Assembly: GCA_029881255.1 (NCBI GenBank)
Contig: JAOUMY010000001.1
Location: 186,001 to 250,000, forward strand
Direction of reading: 5' to 3'
Length of the DNA: 64,000 nucleotides
Origin: Gammaproteobacteria bacterium
GTDB lineage: Bacteria; Pseudomonadota; Gammaproteobacteria; S012-40
In this document: in pieces, positions 36,843-46,037 of the stretch
Layout of the letters: each line of letters starts with the position of its first letter
Numbering within the stretch: position 1 is the stretch's first letter
Made by a program: the position numbers and the translations under genes
The notes under the pieces: model-generated
Told to the model about the DNA's origin: nothing
What the model saw: the letters and a program-made list of their open reading frames with translations, nothing else
Databases searched by the model: none

Positions 36843-38405
36843 CTGAGCCGAAAACTCCTTAAATCCACAGCGATAGTCAGCGCCATGACTATGATTTCCC
36901 GCGTACTCGGATTCGCACGGGACATGGTCGTTGCCCGTATATTCGGTGCCGATGCGGCTACTGATGCCTTTTTCGTCGCCTTCAAGATTCCGAATTTCCT
37001 GCGCCGATTATTCGCCGAGGGGGCGTTTTCCCAGGCCTTTGTTCCTATTCTGACGGAGTATAAGGAACAGCGTAGCGAGGCTGAACTTAAGGATCTCATC
37101 GACCGGGTGGCCGGTACGTTTGCGGTGATTTTGTTCGGTATCACCCTGATTGGGGTGATCGGCTCGCCAATTCTGATCATGATCTTCGGTCCTGGCTTTA
37201 TCGACGAGCCGCAGAAGTATGATCTTGCGGTGGAGATGCTCAAGCTGACCTTCCCCTATTTATTCTTTATCTCTCTGGTCGCCCTATCTGGAAGCATACT
37301 CAATACGTTTGGTCGTTTTGCCTCGCCAGCATTTACACCGGTTCTGCTCAATGTTTGTTTAATTGCGGCGGCGTTGTGGATATCACCTCAAATGGAAAGA
37401 CCGATTGTCGGTCTGGCCTGGGGTGTGTTTCTAGCGGGGGCGACGCAGTTATTATTTCAGGTTCCGTTTTTGATCAAGCTGGGTTTGATGCCGGTTCCCA
37501 AGTGGGGTTGGAAGCATGAAGGTGTGCAGCGGATTGCAAAACTTATGGTGCCGGCAATATTTGGCTCGTCGATAGTCCAGATCAATCTGTTACTCGATAC
37601 TTTGATTGCCTCGTTTCTCATCACCGGAAGTATCAGTTGGCTTTATTACTCAGACCGACTCATGGAGTTTCCTCTTGGTGTTTTCGGTATTGCCCTTGCG
37701 ACAGTGATACTACCGAAGCTATCTCGCGATCATGCACGTTCGGATAAAAGTACATTTTCAAATACCATCGACTGGGCTTTGCGCCTGGTGTGGTTGGTTG
37801 GCGCGCCGGCCGCTGTGGGCCTGGCCACACTGGCGGGGCCGTTGCTGGCAACACTGTTTTATGGTGGCGCCTTTACCGCAGAAGATGTCGACATGGCCAC
37901 CCTCAGCCTGATGGCCTATTCCCTGGTTTTACTCAGCGCCATTTTTGTGAAGGTACTCGCACCCGGTTTCTATGCCCGCCAGGATACCAGGACTCCGGTA
38001 AAGATAGGCATTATCGCCATGGCCGTGGGCATGTTGCTCAATATTGCCATTGTCGTACCTTTATATATGAGCGATTTTAAAGGTGCGCATATGGGACTAG
38101 CACTTGCCTCTGCCGGGACTGCGTTGATCAACGCCTCGCTGTTATTCAGACGACTTCGCGCTGACGGTGTCTACACACGGCATTCGGGCTGGATGTTGTT
38201 TCTTTTCCGTATCGTACTAGCAAGTTCAGTAATGGGTATCATCATTTCTGTTTACTCGCCCAACATTGAAATCTGGCTAGCATGGAACACGCTGGAACGC
38301 GGGCTAAATCTATTGATGTGGGTAGGTATCGGCATGCTGAGTTATTTCGGAACTTTGATTTTGAGCGGACTAAACATCAAGGCGCTGTTAAAGTCTACCC
38401 ATTAG
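36843..38405 (+). CDS. murJ: Lipid II flippase MurJ (non-ATG start)
   Basis: This is an about 520-residue inner-membrane protein of the MOP superfamily that moves lipid II to the periplasm for peptidoglycan synthesis. The first in-frame ATG (36885) would cut off conserved residues: upstream, SRKLLKSTAIVSA is in frame and matches the MurJ N-terminus. The only codons available between the in-frame stop (36822) and that segment are ATA, ATT (36840) and CTG (36843), with AAGGA at 36831-36835. CTG at 36843 has 7-base spacing and is my choice; ATT is the alternative. About 14 membrane helices, RVLGFARDMVVARIFG and GAFSQAFVPI are visible. Confidence 0.92.
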   Translation: MSRKLLKSTAIVSAMTMISRVLGFARDMVVARIFGADAATDAFFVAFKIPNFLRRLFAEGAFSQAFVPILTEYKEQRSEAELKDLIDRVAGTFAVILFGITLIGVIGSPILIMIFGPGFIDEPQKYDLAVEMLKLTFPYLFFISLVALSGSILNTFGRFASPAFTPVLLNVCLIAAALWISPQMERPIVGLAWGVFLAGATQLLFQVPFLIKLGLMPVPKWGWKHEGVQRIAKLMVPAIFGSSIVQINLLLDTLIASFLITGSISWLYYSDRLMEFPLGVFGIALATVILPKLSRDHARSDKSTFSNTIDWALRLVWLVGAPAAVGLATLAGPLLATLFYGGAFTAEDVDMATLSLMAYSLVLLSAIFVKVLAPGFYARQDTRTPVKIGIIAMAVGMLLNIAIVVPLYMSDFKGAHMGLALASAGTALINASLLFRRLRADGVYTRHSGWMLFLFRIVLASSVMGIIISVYSPNIEIWLAWNTLERGLNLLMWVGIGMLSYFGTLILSGLNIKALLKSTH

Positions 38406-38577
38406 ATGAACGAAACAGAAGCAAAGAAACTTTGGTCTATAGGCTTACGACTTTTCAAAATACGTAATTCGCGCAGCCAATACTGGCGACTATGTAGAAA
38501 TGGAAAACATAGGTAGATCATCAAATAAAACGAACCGTCAACCAAGTCATACACTATACCGACGACAATGGCTCAGA

Positions 38578-40980
38578 CTATATTGCCGGACTCAAGCTTT
38601 CATTTATGTAGTCGGTAATAACTGCAGCAGGCTGAGGCTCTCTCAAATGAAACCCTTGGACGACGTCGCAATTATTCTCTAACAGGAAATCCAGTTGTTC
38701 CTGTGTTTCCACCCCTTCCGCGACGCAGCTTACGTTTAACATTTCACTCATCGCAATAATCGCCCTGGTAATTTGCGCATCGTTCGAGTCTTTACAAACG
38801 TCATGTATAAAAGAGCGATCTATCTTTATTTTCTTTATTGGAAAACGCTTCAAATAACTGAGCGACGAATAGCCTGTCCCAAAATCATCTAAAGCCAGAC
38901 GCACGCCGTAACGACATAGTGAGTTGAGCGAGTCGGCTATATTTTTTACATTATTGATCAACAAACTTTCCGTAATCTCAATCTCGAAGAGATTCGGTTC
39001 GAGATTGTGACGTTCTAGCGCCGATTCTATCGTATCCACCAGGTTGTGATCTGAAAACTGCCGACTAGAAAAATTAACGCACATGACCAAGTCCGAAAAC
39101 CCAAGCCTATGCCACGACTTGGCTTGTGCGCAGGCCTGGTCCAAAACCCACTTTCCGACGTCTACTATCATTGAGGTTTCTTCCAGCAAATGCAGAAACG
39201 TGTTCGGCAGAATAACGCCCAGTGCTGGGTGATTCCAACGCAGCAAGGCCTCCATGGCGACAATCTTATTTAAACGAAAGTTATATTGAGGCTGATAATA
39301 TACCTCGAGTTGATTTTCCTGAATGGCGATATGTAAGCTGTTCTCAAGATTTAACCTCTCGAACGCTCGAGCACTCATGTCTTTTGAATAATATTGATAA
39401 TTATTTTTGCCCAGATGCTTGGCACGATACATGGCCATATCCGCATTTTTTAGCAACACATCTGCTCTATCACTATCATTGGGATATAGACTCACCCCAA
39501 CACTGGCCGTTATGTGCAAGCTTTGAGTATCGACAACAAACTTGGGACGCATGCTATCAATGATCTTTTGTGCCAATTTAGAAATATCTTCTTCAGATGC
39601 GATGTCATCAAGCAATATTGCAAATTCATCACCGCCAAGCCTAGCAACCGTATCACCACTACGCACAACCTTTTGCATGCGGCTGGAAATCTTTATCAGG
39701 AGTTGATCACCTGTATCATGTCCAAGTGTATCATTCACAAATTTAAACCCATCGATATCCACGAACAAAACGGCGATGAAACGATTATGCCAATGCGCAC
39801 GACTCAAAGCCTGTTCGAGTCGGTCGTAAAACAGGGAACGATTCGGCAACTGCGTCAATGCATCATGGGTAGCCATGTGCTGTAGTTTTTCCTGGTTGAG
39901 CATGTGCTCAGTAATATCTTTACCGATCGCGACGTAGTGGGTGGGTTCTGCATCTCGATTTCTAATGGTGGTTACAGTTTTTTGTACGTGCAGAGCATTA
40001 CTATTACCACTTTTTTCCTGACTAATGTCATTGTATTGATCTGTATCGGCCATATTGCTCAGAAACCTGGCGTAAAAATCATTTTCATCACAGGACAAGC
40101 TCGTTATTGACTGACCTATAAGATCTCCGCTTTTATACCCCGTCATATGTTCAAAACTTCTATTTACGTATTCAATATCTCCTTTCAAATCTGTGATCAA
40201 TACGGTGTCCGCGGTGTTCTCTAGCGCACGGGAAAGCTTTTCCATTTGAATTTCCGCTTTGCGTCGCTTGGTAACATCTCGCACGACTACGATAGCCGAT
40301 TTACCCTGTTCCGAATCTTTGAACGCAGACACATGCGCCTCAAAATGTCGTATATTTTCTTCCGGATCAGGAAAATCGACATTAAACATATCTTTCTCCC
40401 CGGTCTGTTTGACATAGTTCAAACATCGTTCTATATCGTATTGCTGCTCACGCGGAAGGAAGTCATACATACTCATATTGATCACACCGTCCTTGGTATG
40501 TTCCGGAAGGGGGTAGTTGATAAACAGTATTCTTCCGTCGTAATCAACGTGCATTATGATATCGGCAGTATTCTGAGTTAAGGTATCCCATATACTCTCA
40601 GAGTGAATTAAACGTTCTTGATGGTGCTTGAATTGAGATACATCTTGTATGTAACCAGCATGGCGTGTTGACTTGCTTGTGAGTTTTGGCTGCTCAAAAC
40701 TAATTAACAGCGTACCTTCGCCACCATGACTCCTCTTAAAACGGGCTTCTAAATCAGATCTCTGTCCTTGCCGCACTCTTGAAATAAAGTAGTCACCAAA
40801 TGATAGTCCGTCCTCTGGAGCTTGAATCGTTTGATTAAGTACATCAAGCAAGTTTGGCGCGTCGTTTTTCGACAGACCAATTATCTTAAATGCATTTTCC
40901 GTCAGGTGAAGCGTATTGTTTTCAGTATTAAATACCCATCGGCCGACTGGGATGGAATCTTGCGATCGAGATTTTGGCAT
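38578..40980 (-). CDS. PAS-GGDEF-EAL cyclic-di-GMP signalling protein
   Basis: This protein has 800 residues from the ATG at 40980, which has GGAAGG upstream. The N-terminal ~370 residues hold three PAS-like segments. They are followed by a diguanylate cyclase domain (motif GGDEF in ARLGGDEFAIL, with the ATHDALTQLPNR opening) and an EAL phosphodiesterase domain (EALLRW, NFSSRQF, EITES, DDFGTGYSS, KIDRSFI, AEGVET). Catalytic residues of both enzyme domains are present, so it could make or degrade cyclic di-GMP. It has no membrane helix, so it is cytoplasmic. The signal is unknown. Type IV pili genes elsewhere in the window are a possible output. Confidence 0.92.
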   Translation of the reverse strand: MPKSRSQDSIPVGRWVFNTENNTLHLTENAFKIIGLSKNDAPNLLDVLNQTIQAPEDGLSFGDYFISRVRQGQRSDLEARFKRSHGGEGTLLISFEQPKLTSKSTRHAGYIQDVSQFKHHQERLIHSESIWDTLTQNTADIIMHVDYDGRILFINYPLPEHTKDGVINMSMYDFLPREQQYDIERCLNYVKQTGEKDMFNVDFPDPEENIRHFEAHVSAFKDSEQGKSAIVVVRDVTKRRKAEIQMEKLSRALENTADTVLITDLKGDIEYVNRSFEHMTGYKSGDLIGQSITSLSCDENDFYARFLSNMADTDQYNDISQEKSGNSNALHVQKTVTTIRNRDAEPTHYVAIGKDITEHMLNQEKLQHMATHDALTQLPNRSLFYDRLEQALSRAHWHNRFIAVLFVDIDGFKFVNDTLGHDTGDQLLIKISSRMQKVVRSGDTVARLGGDEFAILLDDIASEEDISKLAQKIIDSMRPKFVVDTQSLHITASVGVSLYPNDSDRADVLLKNADMAMYRAKHLGKNNYQYYSKDMSARAFERLNLENSLHIAIQENQLEVYYQPQYNFRLNKIVAMEALLRWNHPALGVILPNTFLHLLEETSMIVDVGKWVLDQACAQAKSWHRLGFSDLVMCVNFSSRQFSDHNLVDTIESALERHNLEPNLFEIEITESLLINNVKNIADSLNSLCRYGVRLALDDFGTGYSSLSYLKRFPIKKIKIDRSFIHDVCKDSNDAQITRAIIAMSEMLNVSCVAEGVETQEQLDFLLENNCDVVQGFHLREPQPAAVITDYINESLSPAI

Positions 40981-41156
40981 CGTTTTACACCTTCCACGAG
41001 AAAATGGCAATAAGACAACAATTCACAATAATAGCCAATTTGGCAAATAAAGTTATATAAAAATAATATTATTAAAATTTTCGAGGGATTTTTGACTAAA
41101 GACACACAACTAAAGCGCGATATACATCTAAATCTCATCGCCAAAAGGAGTAGTGT

Positions 41157-42275
41157 GTGTCTCAAACATGGTCCAATGATTTTCTCAATCGAATGAAAAA
41201 CACTGGTGACGATTTAGCAGAGAGTGTTATTGAGTCTCTGAATAGGAATAAACAACTCGAATTAGCGAACAAATATTTCGCACAACCGGAAACAAACACT
41301 CACGTCCTAAACGATTTACCCGCCGAACTACAACGCTATATTGGCAAAACATCACACCTACCGGAATGGGCGGACAGGCAAAAAATTCTTTTGGCACAAC
41401 ACTTTTTTTCTACCAGAGGCCCTGTCTTTGGCGCTGTTCTATTGTGTGGTTCTCTACCGGTCCTCTACGCCGGCGGCCTAGGTGGTGCGCAAGTGTTGGC
41501 CGCAACCGGGCAAATGAGCAAGCACTACGAACGCCGCGCAGGTGAAACCTTACGATTTATTTTAAGTGCTATGGAACCAGGCGGCCTTGATCCGCAAGCC
41601 CAAGGTATCCGAACCATTCAACGCGTGCGATTGATGCACGCAGCAATACGCCACTACGCTAAACATAGTCCAGACAAGTGGCCGGCCAAACCAGATTGGG
41701 GAGTGCCGATAAACCAAGAGGAATTGGTTGGTACTCTACTGGCATTTTCCAGCCAGGCATTAATCGGATTGAACAAAATGGGCGTAGTACCAACCGAGGA
41801 GGAAAAGCAAGCCTACTTCCATACATGGAAAGTGATCGGGCACTTGTTAGGCATCAGTCCAGAAATTATTCCAGAGACTCTCGAGAGCGCCGCAGAACTA
41901 TGGGCGGCAATTTCTAGACGTAACTTTATGCCTAGTGCGGCAGGTCGAGAGTTAGCGAAGGCGCACCTTCACTTTCTCGAAGGCCTGGTGCCAGGCCATA
42001 TATTCGATGGTGTTGTTGTCGCATTGATGCGCTATCTCATGGGAAGAAAAATTACCGAACATGATCTTGGGTTTCCCAAGCCGGGCTTCTTCAGTTGGTT
42101 GATTTGTGTTTTACGTGGTGTCTTCGGCTTTAAAGAGTCATTGATAGATTGCTCAAGGACGATCAAACAAATTGCGGAGCACGATAGCATACTTTTCATG
42201 GAAGGCCTGGCAAACCATTGGATGAGAAACGACAGCAAACCGTTTCAAATTCCTGCTTCATTGACGCAACGTTAA
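41157..42275 (+). CDS. DUF2236 / MpaB-rubber oxygenase-like protein
   Basis: This 372-residue protein starts at GTG (41157), with AAAAGGAG ending 6 bases upstream. It resembles the DUF2236 family, which includes latex-clearing protein (a b-type haem dioxygenase that cleaves polyisoprene) and fungal MpaB (oxygenase that cleaves a farnesyl side chain). The core motif QRVRLMHAAIRHY (155-167) contains the His (161) that ligates haem in characterised members, and a second block WKVIGHLLGI (224-233) follows. No signal peptide is seen. The next gene starts 9 bases later and encodes a terpene-cyclase-like membrane protein, so a role in isoprenoid or quinone side-chain chemistry is inferred. Confidence 0.78.
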   Translation: MSQTWSNDFLNRMKNTGDDLAESVIESLNRNKQLELANKYFAQPETNTHVLNDLPAELQRYIGKTSHLPEWADRQKILLAQHFFSTRGPVFGAVLLCGSLPVLYAGGLGGAQVLAATGQMSKHYERRAGETLRFILSAMEPGGLDPQAQGIRTIQRVRLMHAAIRHYAKHSPDKWPAKPDWGVPINQEELVGTLLAFSSQALIGLNKMGVVPTEEEKQAYFHTWKVIGHLLGISPEIIPETLESAAELWAAISRRNFMPSAAGRELAKAHLHFLEGLVPGHIFDGVVVALMRYLMGRKITEHDLGFPKPGFFSWLICVLRGVFGFKESLIDCSRTIKQIAEHDSILFMEGLANHWMRNDSKPFQIPASLTQR

Positions 42276-42284
42276 GGACTGACC

Positions 42285-43019
42285 ATGAACAAAGTAATAT
42301 GTGACAACGGACTGATCAACAACCCCGACAATCTCTTTAATTGGGTCGACATCAACTGCGTTCCTTATACAAAACTACAAATGGTCTTGTTTGCCGGTGG
42401 ATGCCTGATGTGGGTGGTTGCTTATGTCATCATGATTAAGAACGCGCGCAAGTTTCGCTTTATCGAAATGGCGGCGTTTGCTGGTGTTAGTAATTTCGCC
42501 TGGGAGGCATTGTGGTCATGGTGGTACACACCTGATACTGGACAGTTTATGGTCTGGACCTATCGTGCGTGGTTTTTCCTGGACGTATACATCGTCTATT
42601 TGCTGTTTAAGTATGGGCATAAGCAAATTCAAAATGAATATCTACGAAAATACTATTCGCTATGGTGCCCCGCTGCCCTGGTTGCCTGTATGGTGGTGTA
42701 TTACTATTTCATCAAACAAGGATATGACATGCCGATTGGTGCGAACACTGCCTATATCTGCCAGATTATTTTGTCTGTTCTCTGCCCGTTGGTGCTATTA
42801 AATGCAAAGACGCTAGATGGGATATCATTCCATTTCGCCTGGCTGAGAACCTTTGGCACAGCCGCCAATACTGTTTTTATGTTTCTACACTACCCAGACA
42901 ATCACTTCGTTCATACCCTGGGCGTTATCTCATTTGTTTTGGACATGGGGTATCTGTACCTGTACAAGAAGAAAGAACTAAACTTGAAGCAGGGTTACAC
43001 CGCTGCCGTTGCGGCTTAA
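42285..43019 (+). CDS. Pyr4/PaxB-like integral membrane terpene cyclase homologue
   Basis: This 244-residue protein has about seven membrane helices. The length, topology and motifs resemble the fungal PaxB/Pyr4 family of membrane terpene cyclases. NFAWEALW (W73-E74) corresponds to the N-x-AWE motif that holds the catalytic Glu. FAWLRTFGT near 184-192 matches the WLxRFxG block. VLDMGYLYLYKKKE (D220) matches the C-terminal Asp motif; Pyr4 uses Glu63 and Asp218 as proton donors. It is coupled to the DUF2236 gene. The family call comes from remembered motif similarity, not a search, and the substrate is unknown. Confidence 0.6.
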   Translation: MNKVICDNGLINNPDNLFNWVDINCVPYTKLQMVLFAGGCLMWVVAYVIMIKNARKFRFIEMAAFAGVSNFAWEALWSWWYTPDTGQFMVWTYRAWFFLDVYIVYLLFKYGHKQIQNEYLRKYYSLWCPAALVACMVVYYYFIKQGYDMPIGANTAYICQIILSVLCPLVLLNAKTLDGISFHFAWLRTFGTAANTVFMFLHYPDNHFVHTLGVISFVLDMGYLYLYKKKELNLKQGYTAAVAA

Positions 43020-43056
43020 AACTTACCTCATCTTGTCAAAGGCGATATTGAAAATA

Positions 43057-43086
43057 AAAAGGGTTGGAGAAATCTCCAACCCTTTT
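43057..43086. terminator. Bidirectional terminator between convergent genes
   Basis: A 14-bp stem (43057-43070 with 43073-43086) has A-rich and T-rich flanks on the two sides. It lies between the terpene-cyclase-like gene (plus) and the PKD gene (minus) and can serve both. Confidence 0.88.
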
Positions 43087-43106
43087 CTACTTCTAAGACA
43101 ATACAA

Positions 43107-45221
43107 CTACCGGCAAGACACGCTAGTCGAACCAGTCAGTGTGTCGTTTGCAGTATCGCTGTCTTCTGCGGCACTAATTGTCGCCGTCCAGTCGATATTT
43201 CCTGTTCCTGAACCTGTACAGGAAACTTCAACACCGAAGCGGAAACGTGTGCTACTACCAGGAGTTACCACATCGGTTACAGTATTTTGCGCGATTGTAA
43301 CAACTACCGGACCAGTGACATCAGCGCTTAGGGAAACATCTGCGTCCTGCGCCATTGTTGTACCACCAGCGATCGTAACAACGCTTCGACTTGCTGTGCG
43401 AGTAGTACTGGTCTTTATCGTTTTCGGCGCTTGAAGCTTACTCAAGAACACATCAGCAAGCGGCGTAACGATTGCGGTAGTACCTGCGGAATCTGCAGCA
43501 CCTTCATTGTCGGTCACAGTCAACACAACATTGTAGGTTCCTGCATCGGCATAGGTATGCATAGGCATCGCATCAGCAGAGCTGTTGCCATCACCAAATT
43601 CCCACATGTAGGAAACAATAGAGCCGTCATTATCGACCGAAGCACTAGAATCAAATGCAATCGCTTCACCGAGTTTCACCATGTATGGGCCACCCGCATT
43701 GGCAACCGGTGGTAGATTACCTGCACTTATGTTTGCAGTAGTGCTTGCCGACATGCTAGCACCGGCGTCGTCGGTTACCGTCAAGCTGACTGTATAAACG
43801 CCATCGCTAGCATAGGTATGCATAGGCATAGCACCGGTTCCGGTATTGCCGTCACCAAAATCCCAGGCATAGTCAGTAATGGTGCCATCGGAATCGCTGG
43901 AAGCACTTCCATCCAACATCAACGCAACACCCGCAGTTCCGTAATAAGGACCACCGGCATTAGCAGTTGGCGGTACGTTAGCGACACCGATTGAAACAGT
44001 CGTTGTTGCACTACCTGTATCGCCTGCATCATCAGTAACCGTCAAAACAACATTGTAGACACCTTCACCGCCGTAGATGTGCCCGGTGTTCATACCACTT
44101 CCCGTGCTACCATCTCCAAAATCCCAATGGTAGTCAATGATAGTTCCGTCGGTATCAGTTGAACCACTTCCGTCGAAATTAATCATGTCGCCAGCAAAAC
44201 CTTCATACGGACCGCCAGCATTTGCAACAGGTGCCTGGTTTACTGGCATCTCCGCGATAGTCGCTGACGTTGCCGCAGAATCCATCGCACCTGCATCATC
44301 CATAACAGTTAACACTACGTTATAAACGCCCGCCATTATGTAAGTATGCGAAGGGTTTGGGCCTGTACCACTGCTGCCGTCACCAAAATCCCAATCATAA
44401 GAAACTATGCTTCCATCGGGATCGTTTGAACCACTACTATTGAAAGCGATTGCATCACCCACCATGCCGCTATATGGACCATTCACATTAGCAACAGGCG
44501 CCTGATTGCCCAAGCCTATTGTTGCTGTTGTCGATGCCGTTGCTGAATCACCTGCATCGTCGGTTACCGTCAAGGTCACGTTAAACACGCCATCAGAAAT
44601 ATACGTATGTGTTGGCGTAACACCACTTCCCGTACTGCCATCGCCAAAATCCCAACTGTATATTACGATGATTCCATCAGGGTCTTGTGAACCACTGCCG
44701 TTAAACGTAAGCGGAATGTTGACGGTGCCTGGGTATGGACCGCCGGCATTTGCAACAGGCATTTGATTGCCCGCCGCCGGATCAAGATCACCCATAATGT
44801 AGGACGGTGCAGTTTCCACCAATCCCGTTGCAATACAGGTATCTCGATCATAAGTCGGGTTTGCACTACCGCTAGTCCAACCCGGTTGCGTGCTAGCCAT
44901 AATCTCAGCGAGATTATTTGAACCGGTCGCATCACCATCTGAATCCAATGTCTCAACATCACGAATACGCGCATCAATAGCGCCCGCCGTTGATAGGCAA
45001 AGCGCCTCACCATAGGGATTAAGATTCTGAGTACTGTCTGCATGACAGAGCTGACAATCGCCATTTAAATAGGAACTCGATCCAGGATAGACCTGACTCC
45101 ATGCTGTTCCGTAAGCACCTCGCGCATGCGCTTCTGGCACTGTGATTGCGGTTGTCAGTGTGGTGACAACAAAAAATGCCCCTAAAGGAATAAAAGGGCG
45201 TACCGACAATTTCATTTTCAT
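43107..45221 (-). CDS. Secreted PKD-repeat protein with a CxxCH motif
   Basis: This 704-residue protein begins with a signal peptide cleaved near AHA-RG (residue 33). A short N-terminal module has C56-x-x-C59-H60, followed by LNPYGEAL, a pattern seen in single-haem cytochrome-like domains. Five PKD domains of about 85-90 residues follow (roughly residues 153-590), each with PVANAGGPY, DPDG, WDFGDG, HTY and LTVTDDAG motifs. A C-terminal domain of about 110 residues contains two cysteines. PKD repeats form rigid extracellular rods that bind proteins or polysaccharides. The gene stands alone, has a terminator, a GGAG ribosome-binding site, and a candidate sigma-54 promoter. Confidence 0.88.
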   Translation of the reverse strand: MKMKLSVRPFIPLGAFFVVTTLTTAITVPEAHARGAYGTAWSQVYPGSSSYLNGDCQLCHADSTQNLNPYGEALCLSTAGAIDARIRDVETLDSDGDATGSNNLAEIMASTQPGWTSGSANPTYDRDTCIATGLVETAPSYIMGDLDPAAGNQMPVANAGGPYPGTVNIPLTFNGSGSQDPDGIIVIYSWDFGDGSTGSGVTPTHTYISDGVFNVTLTVTDDAGDSATASTTATIGLGNQAPVANVNGPYSGMVGDAIAFNSSGSNDPDGSIVSYDWDFGDGSSGTGPNPSHTYIMAGVYNVVLTVMDDAGAMDSAATSATIAEMPVNQAPVANAGGPYEGFAGDMINFDGSGSTDTDGTIIDYHWDFGDGSTGSGMNTGHIYGGEGVYNVVLTVTDDAGDTGSATTTVSIGVANVPPTANAGGPYYGTAGVALMLDGSASSDSDGTITDYAWDFGDGNTGTGAMPMHTYASDGVYTVSLTVTDDAGASMSASTTANISAGNLPPVANAGGPYMVKLGEAIAFDSSASVDNDGSIVSYMWEFGDGNSSADAMPMHTYADAGTYNVVLTVTDNEGAADSAGTTAIVTPLADVFLSKLQAPKTIKTSTTRTASRSVVTIAGGTTMAQDADVSLSADVTGPVVVTIAQNTVTDVVTPGSSTRFRFGVEVSCTGSGTGNIDWTATISAAEDSDTANDTLTGSTSVSCR

Positions 45222-45659
45222 TTATCTCTCCTTGAGTAGGAACTTAATAGATGAAGTTTTTGCGAACTTCACGGCGCGCATAACAAACGACACAAAAAAA
45301 TTCATGGGCGCCTACAACGATTGGCGGTGCTTATTGACTGTGCTGTATGTTGCAAAGAACATCCGTGCCCTCTGCAACAAACAGCGTTTAACAAACTTAA
45401 CAACAAGACACGACATACTAATTCCGGAACCAGTATGCTGCCGATCGCGAGGATTGCACGCCATGTGCCATGAGAATTTTTTCTCATAAACACATGAGCA
45501 TAAGAGAAGATTGGAAAGCAGTTCACAGAATTGTGATTTTGTTTAACTGCTATTGTGTTGGTTTTCGGTGACTTGCCACAGAAGTTAAAACAGTCATGCC
45601 TTTGCTAAATTAATCCCGTCGCTTAAACACAACGTTTCAACAGATAACAAACGCGACAT
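45222..45659. other. Intergenic region upstream of the PKD gene
   Basis: This is a 438-base region. It contains the candidate sigma-54 promoter (separate entry), a small hairpin formed by 45470-45476 and 45481-45487, and the end of the gene at 45660. Short frames in it have no ribosome-binding site and no recognisable product. The 5' untranslated leader of the PKD mRNA would be about 220 bases. Confidence 0.5.
45454..45470 (-). promoter_or_regulatory. Candidate sigma-54 promoter of the PKD gene
   Basis: On the minus strand TGGCACATGGCGTGCAA has the GG-N10-GC spacing of sigma-54 promoters and shares 14 of 17 positions with the pilA promoter. It would start transcription near 45443, about 220 bases before the ATG at 45221. 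Confidence 0.62.
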
Positions 45660-46037
45660 TCAATTTTTCTTCTCTGCGGAACAAACCCAAATCATTGCCG
45701 CATCAAAATCTCTAAACACCATAAACTCTTGTCCCTCAGCTTCGCTTAATGTCTGATAGCTTCGGGCCAAACCGTATTGCAAATCAGTTTTCGCCACAAA
45801 GGCTCGGCGTGTTTTTTTCTTGATCACACTTTTGCCGGCAATCTGAGACATTTCCTGGAAGTCTAACTTAACATCAACTACCTCGGTTACGTCTTCGATA
45901 ACATTGAACTCGGGATTAAAATCTGCATCCTGCATCACGACAGAACGTATTCCCTGCACTAAATCAACGCTTAGCTCTTTGCCGTAGTGCAACACCACTA
46001 ACCGTTTTTCCGGATAGATATCGTATCGAAAATTCAA
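45660..46037 (-). CDS. Hypothetical protein (SpoIIAA/STAS-like fold suspected)
   Basis: This 125-residue soluble protein starts at TTG (46037), with AAGGTG about 9 bases upstream. The alternating pattern (FRYDIYPEKRLVVLHYG, a helix, DFNPEFNVIEDVTEV, ending in FRDFDAAMIWV) resembles small SpoIIAA- or STAS-like proteins common in marine proteobacteria, but I do not recognise a characterised member. No catalytic motif is seen. It stands between the PKD gene and the divergent ribF. Confidence 0.6.
   Translation of the reverse strand: MNFRYDIYPEKRLVVLHYGKELSVDLVQGIRSVVMQDADFNPEFNVIEDVTEVVDVKLDFQEMSQIAGKSVIKKKTRRAFVAKTDLQYGLARSYQTLSEAEGQEFMVFRDFDAAMIWVCSAEKKN

Noticed and set aside
43480-44800. 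Regularly repeated DNA that could suggest tandem repeats or a CRISPR array
   Set aside because: The period of about 260 bases and the encoded motifs show five PKD domains; repeats are diverged and in frame.
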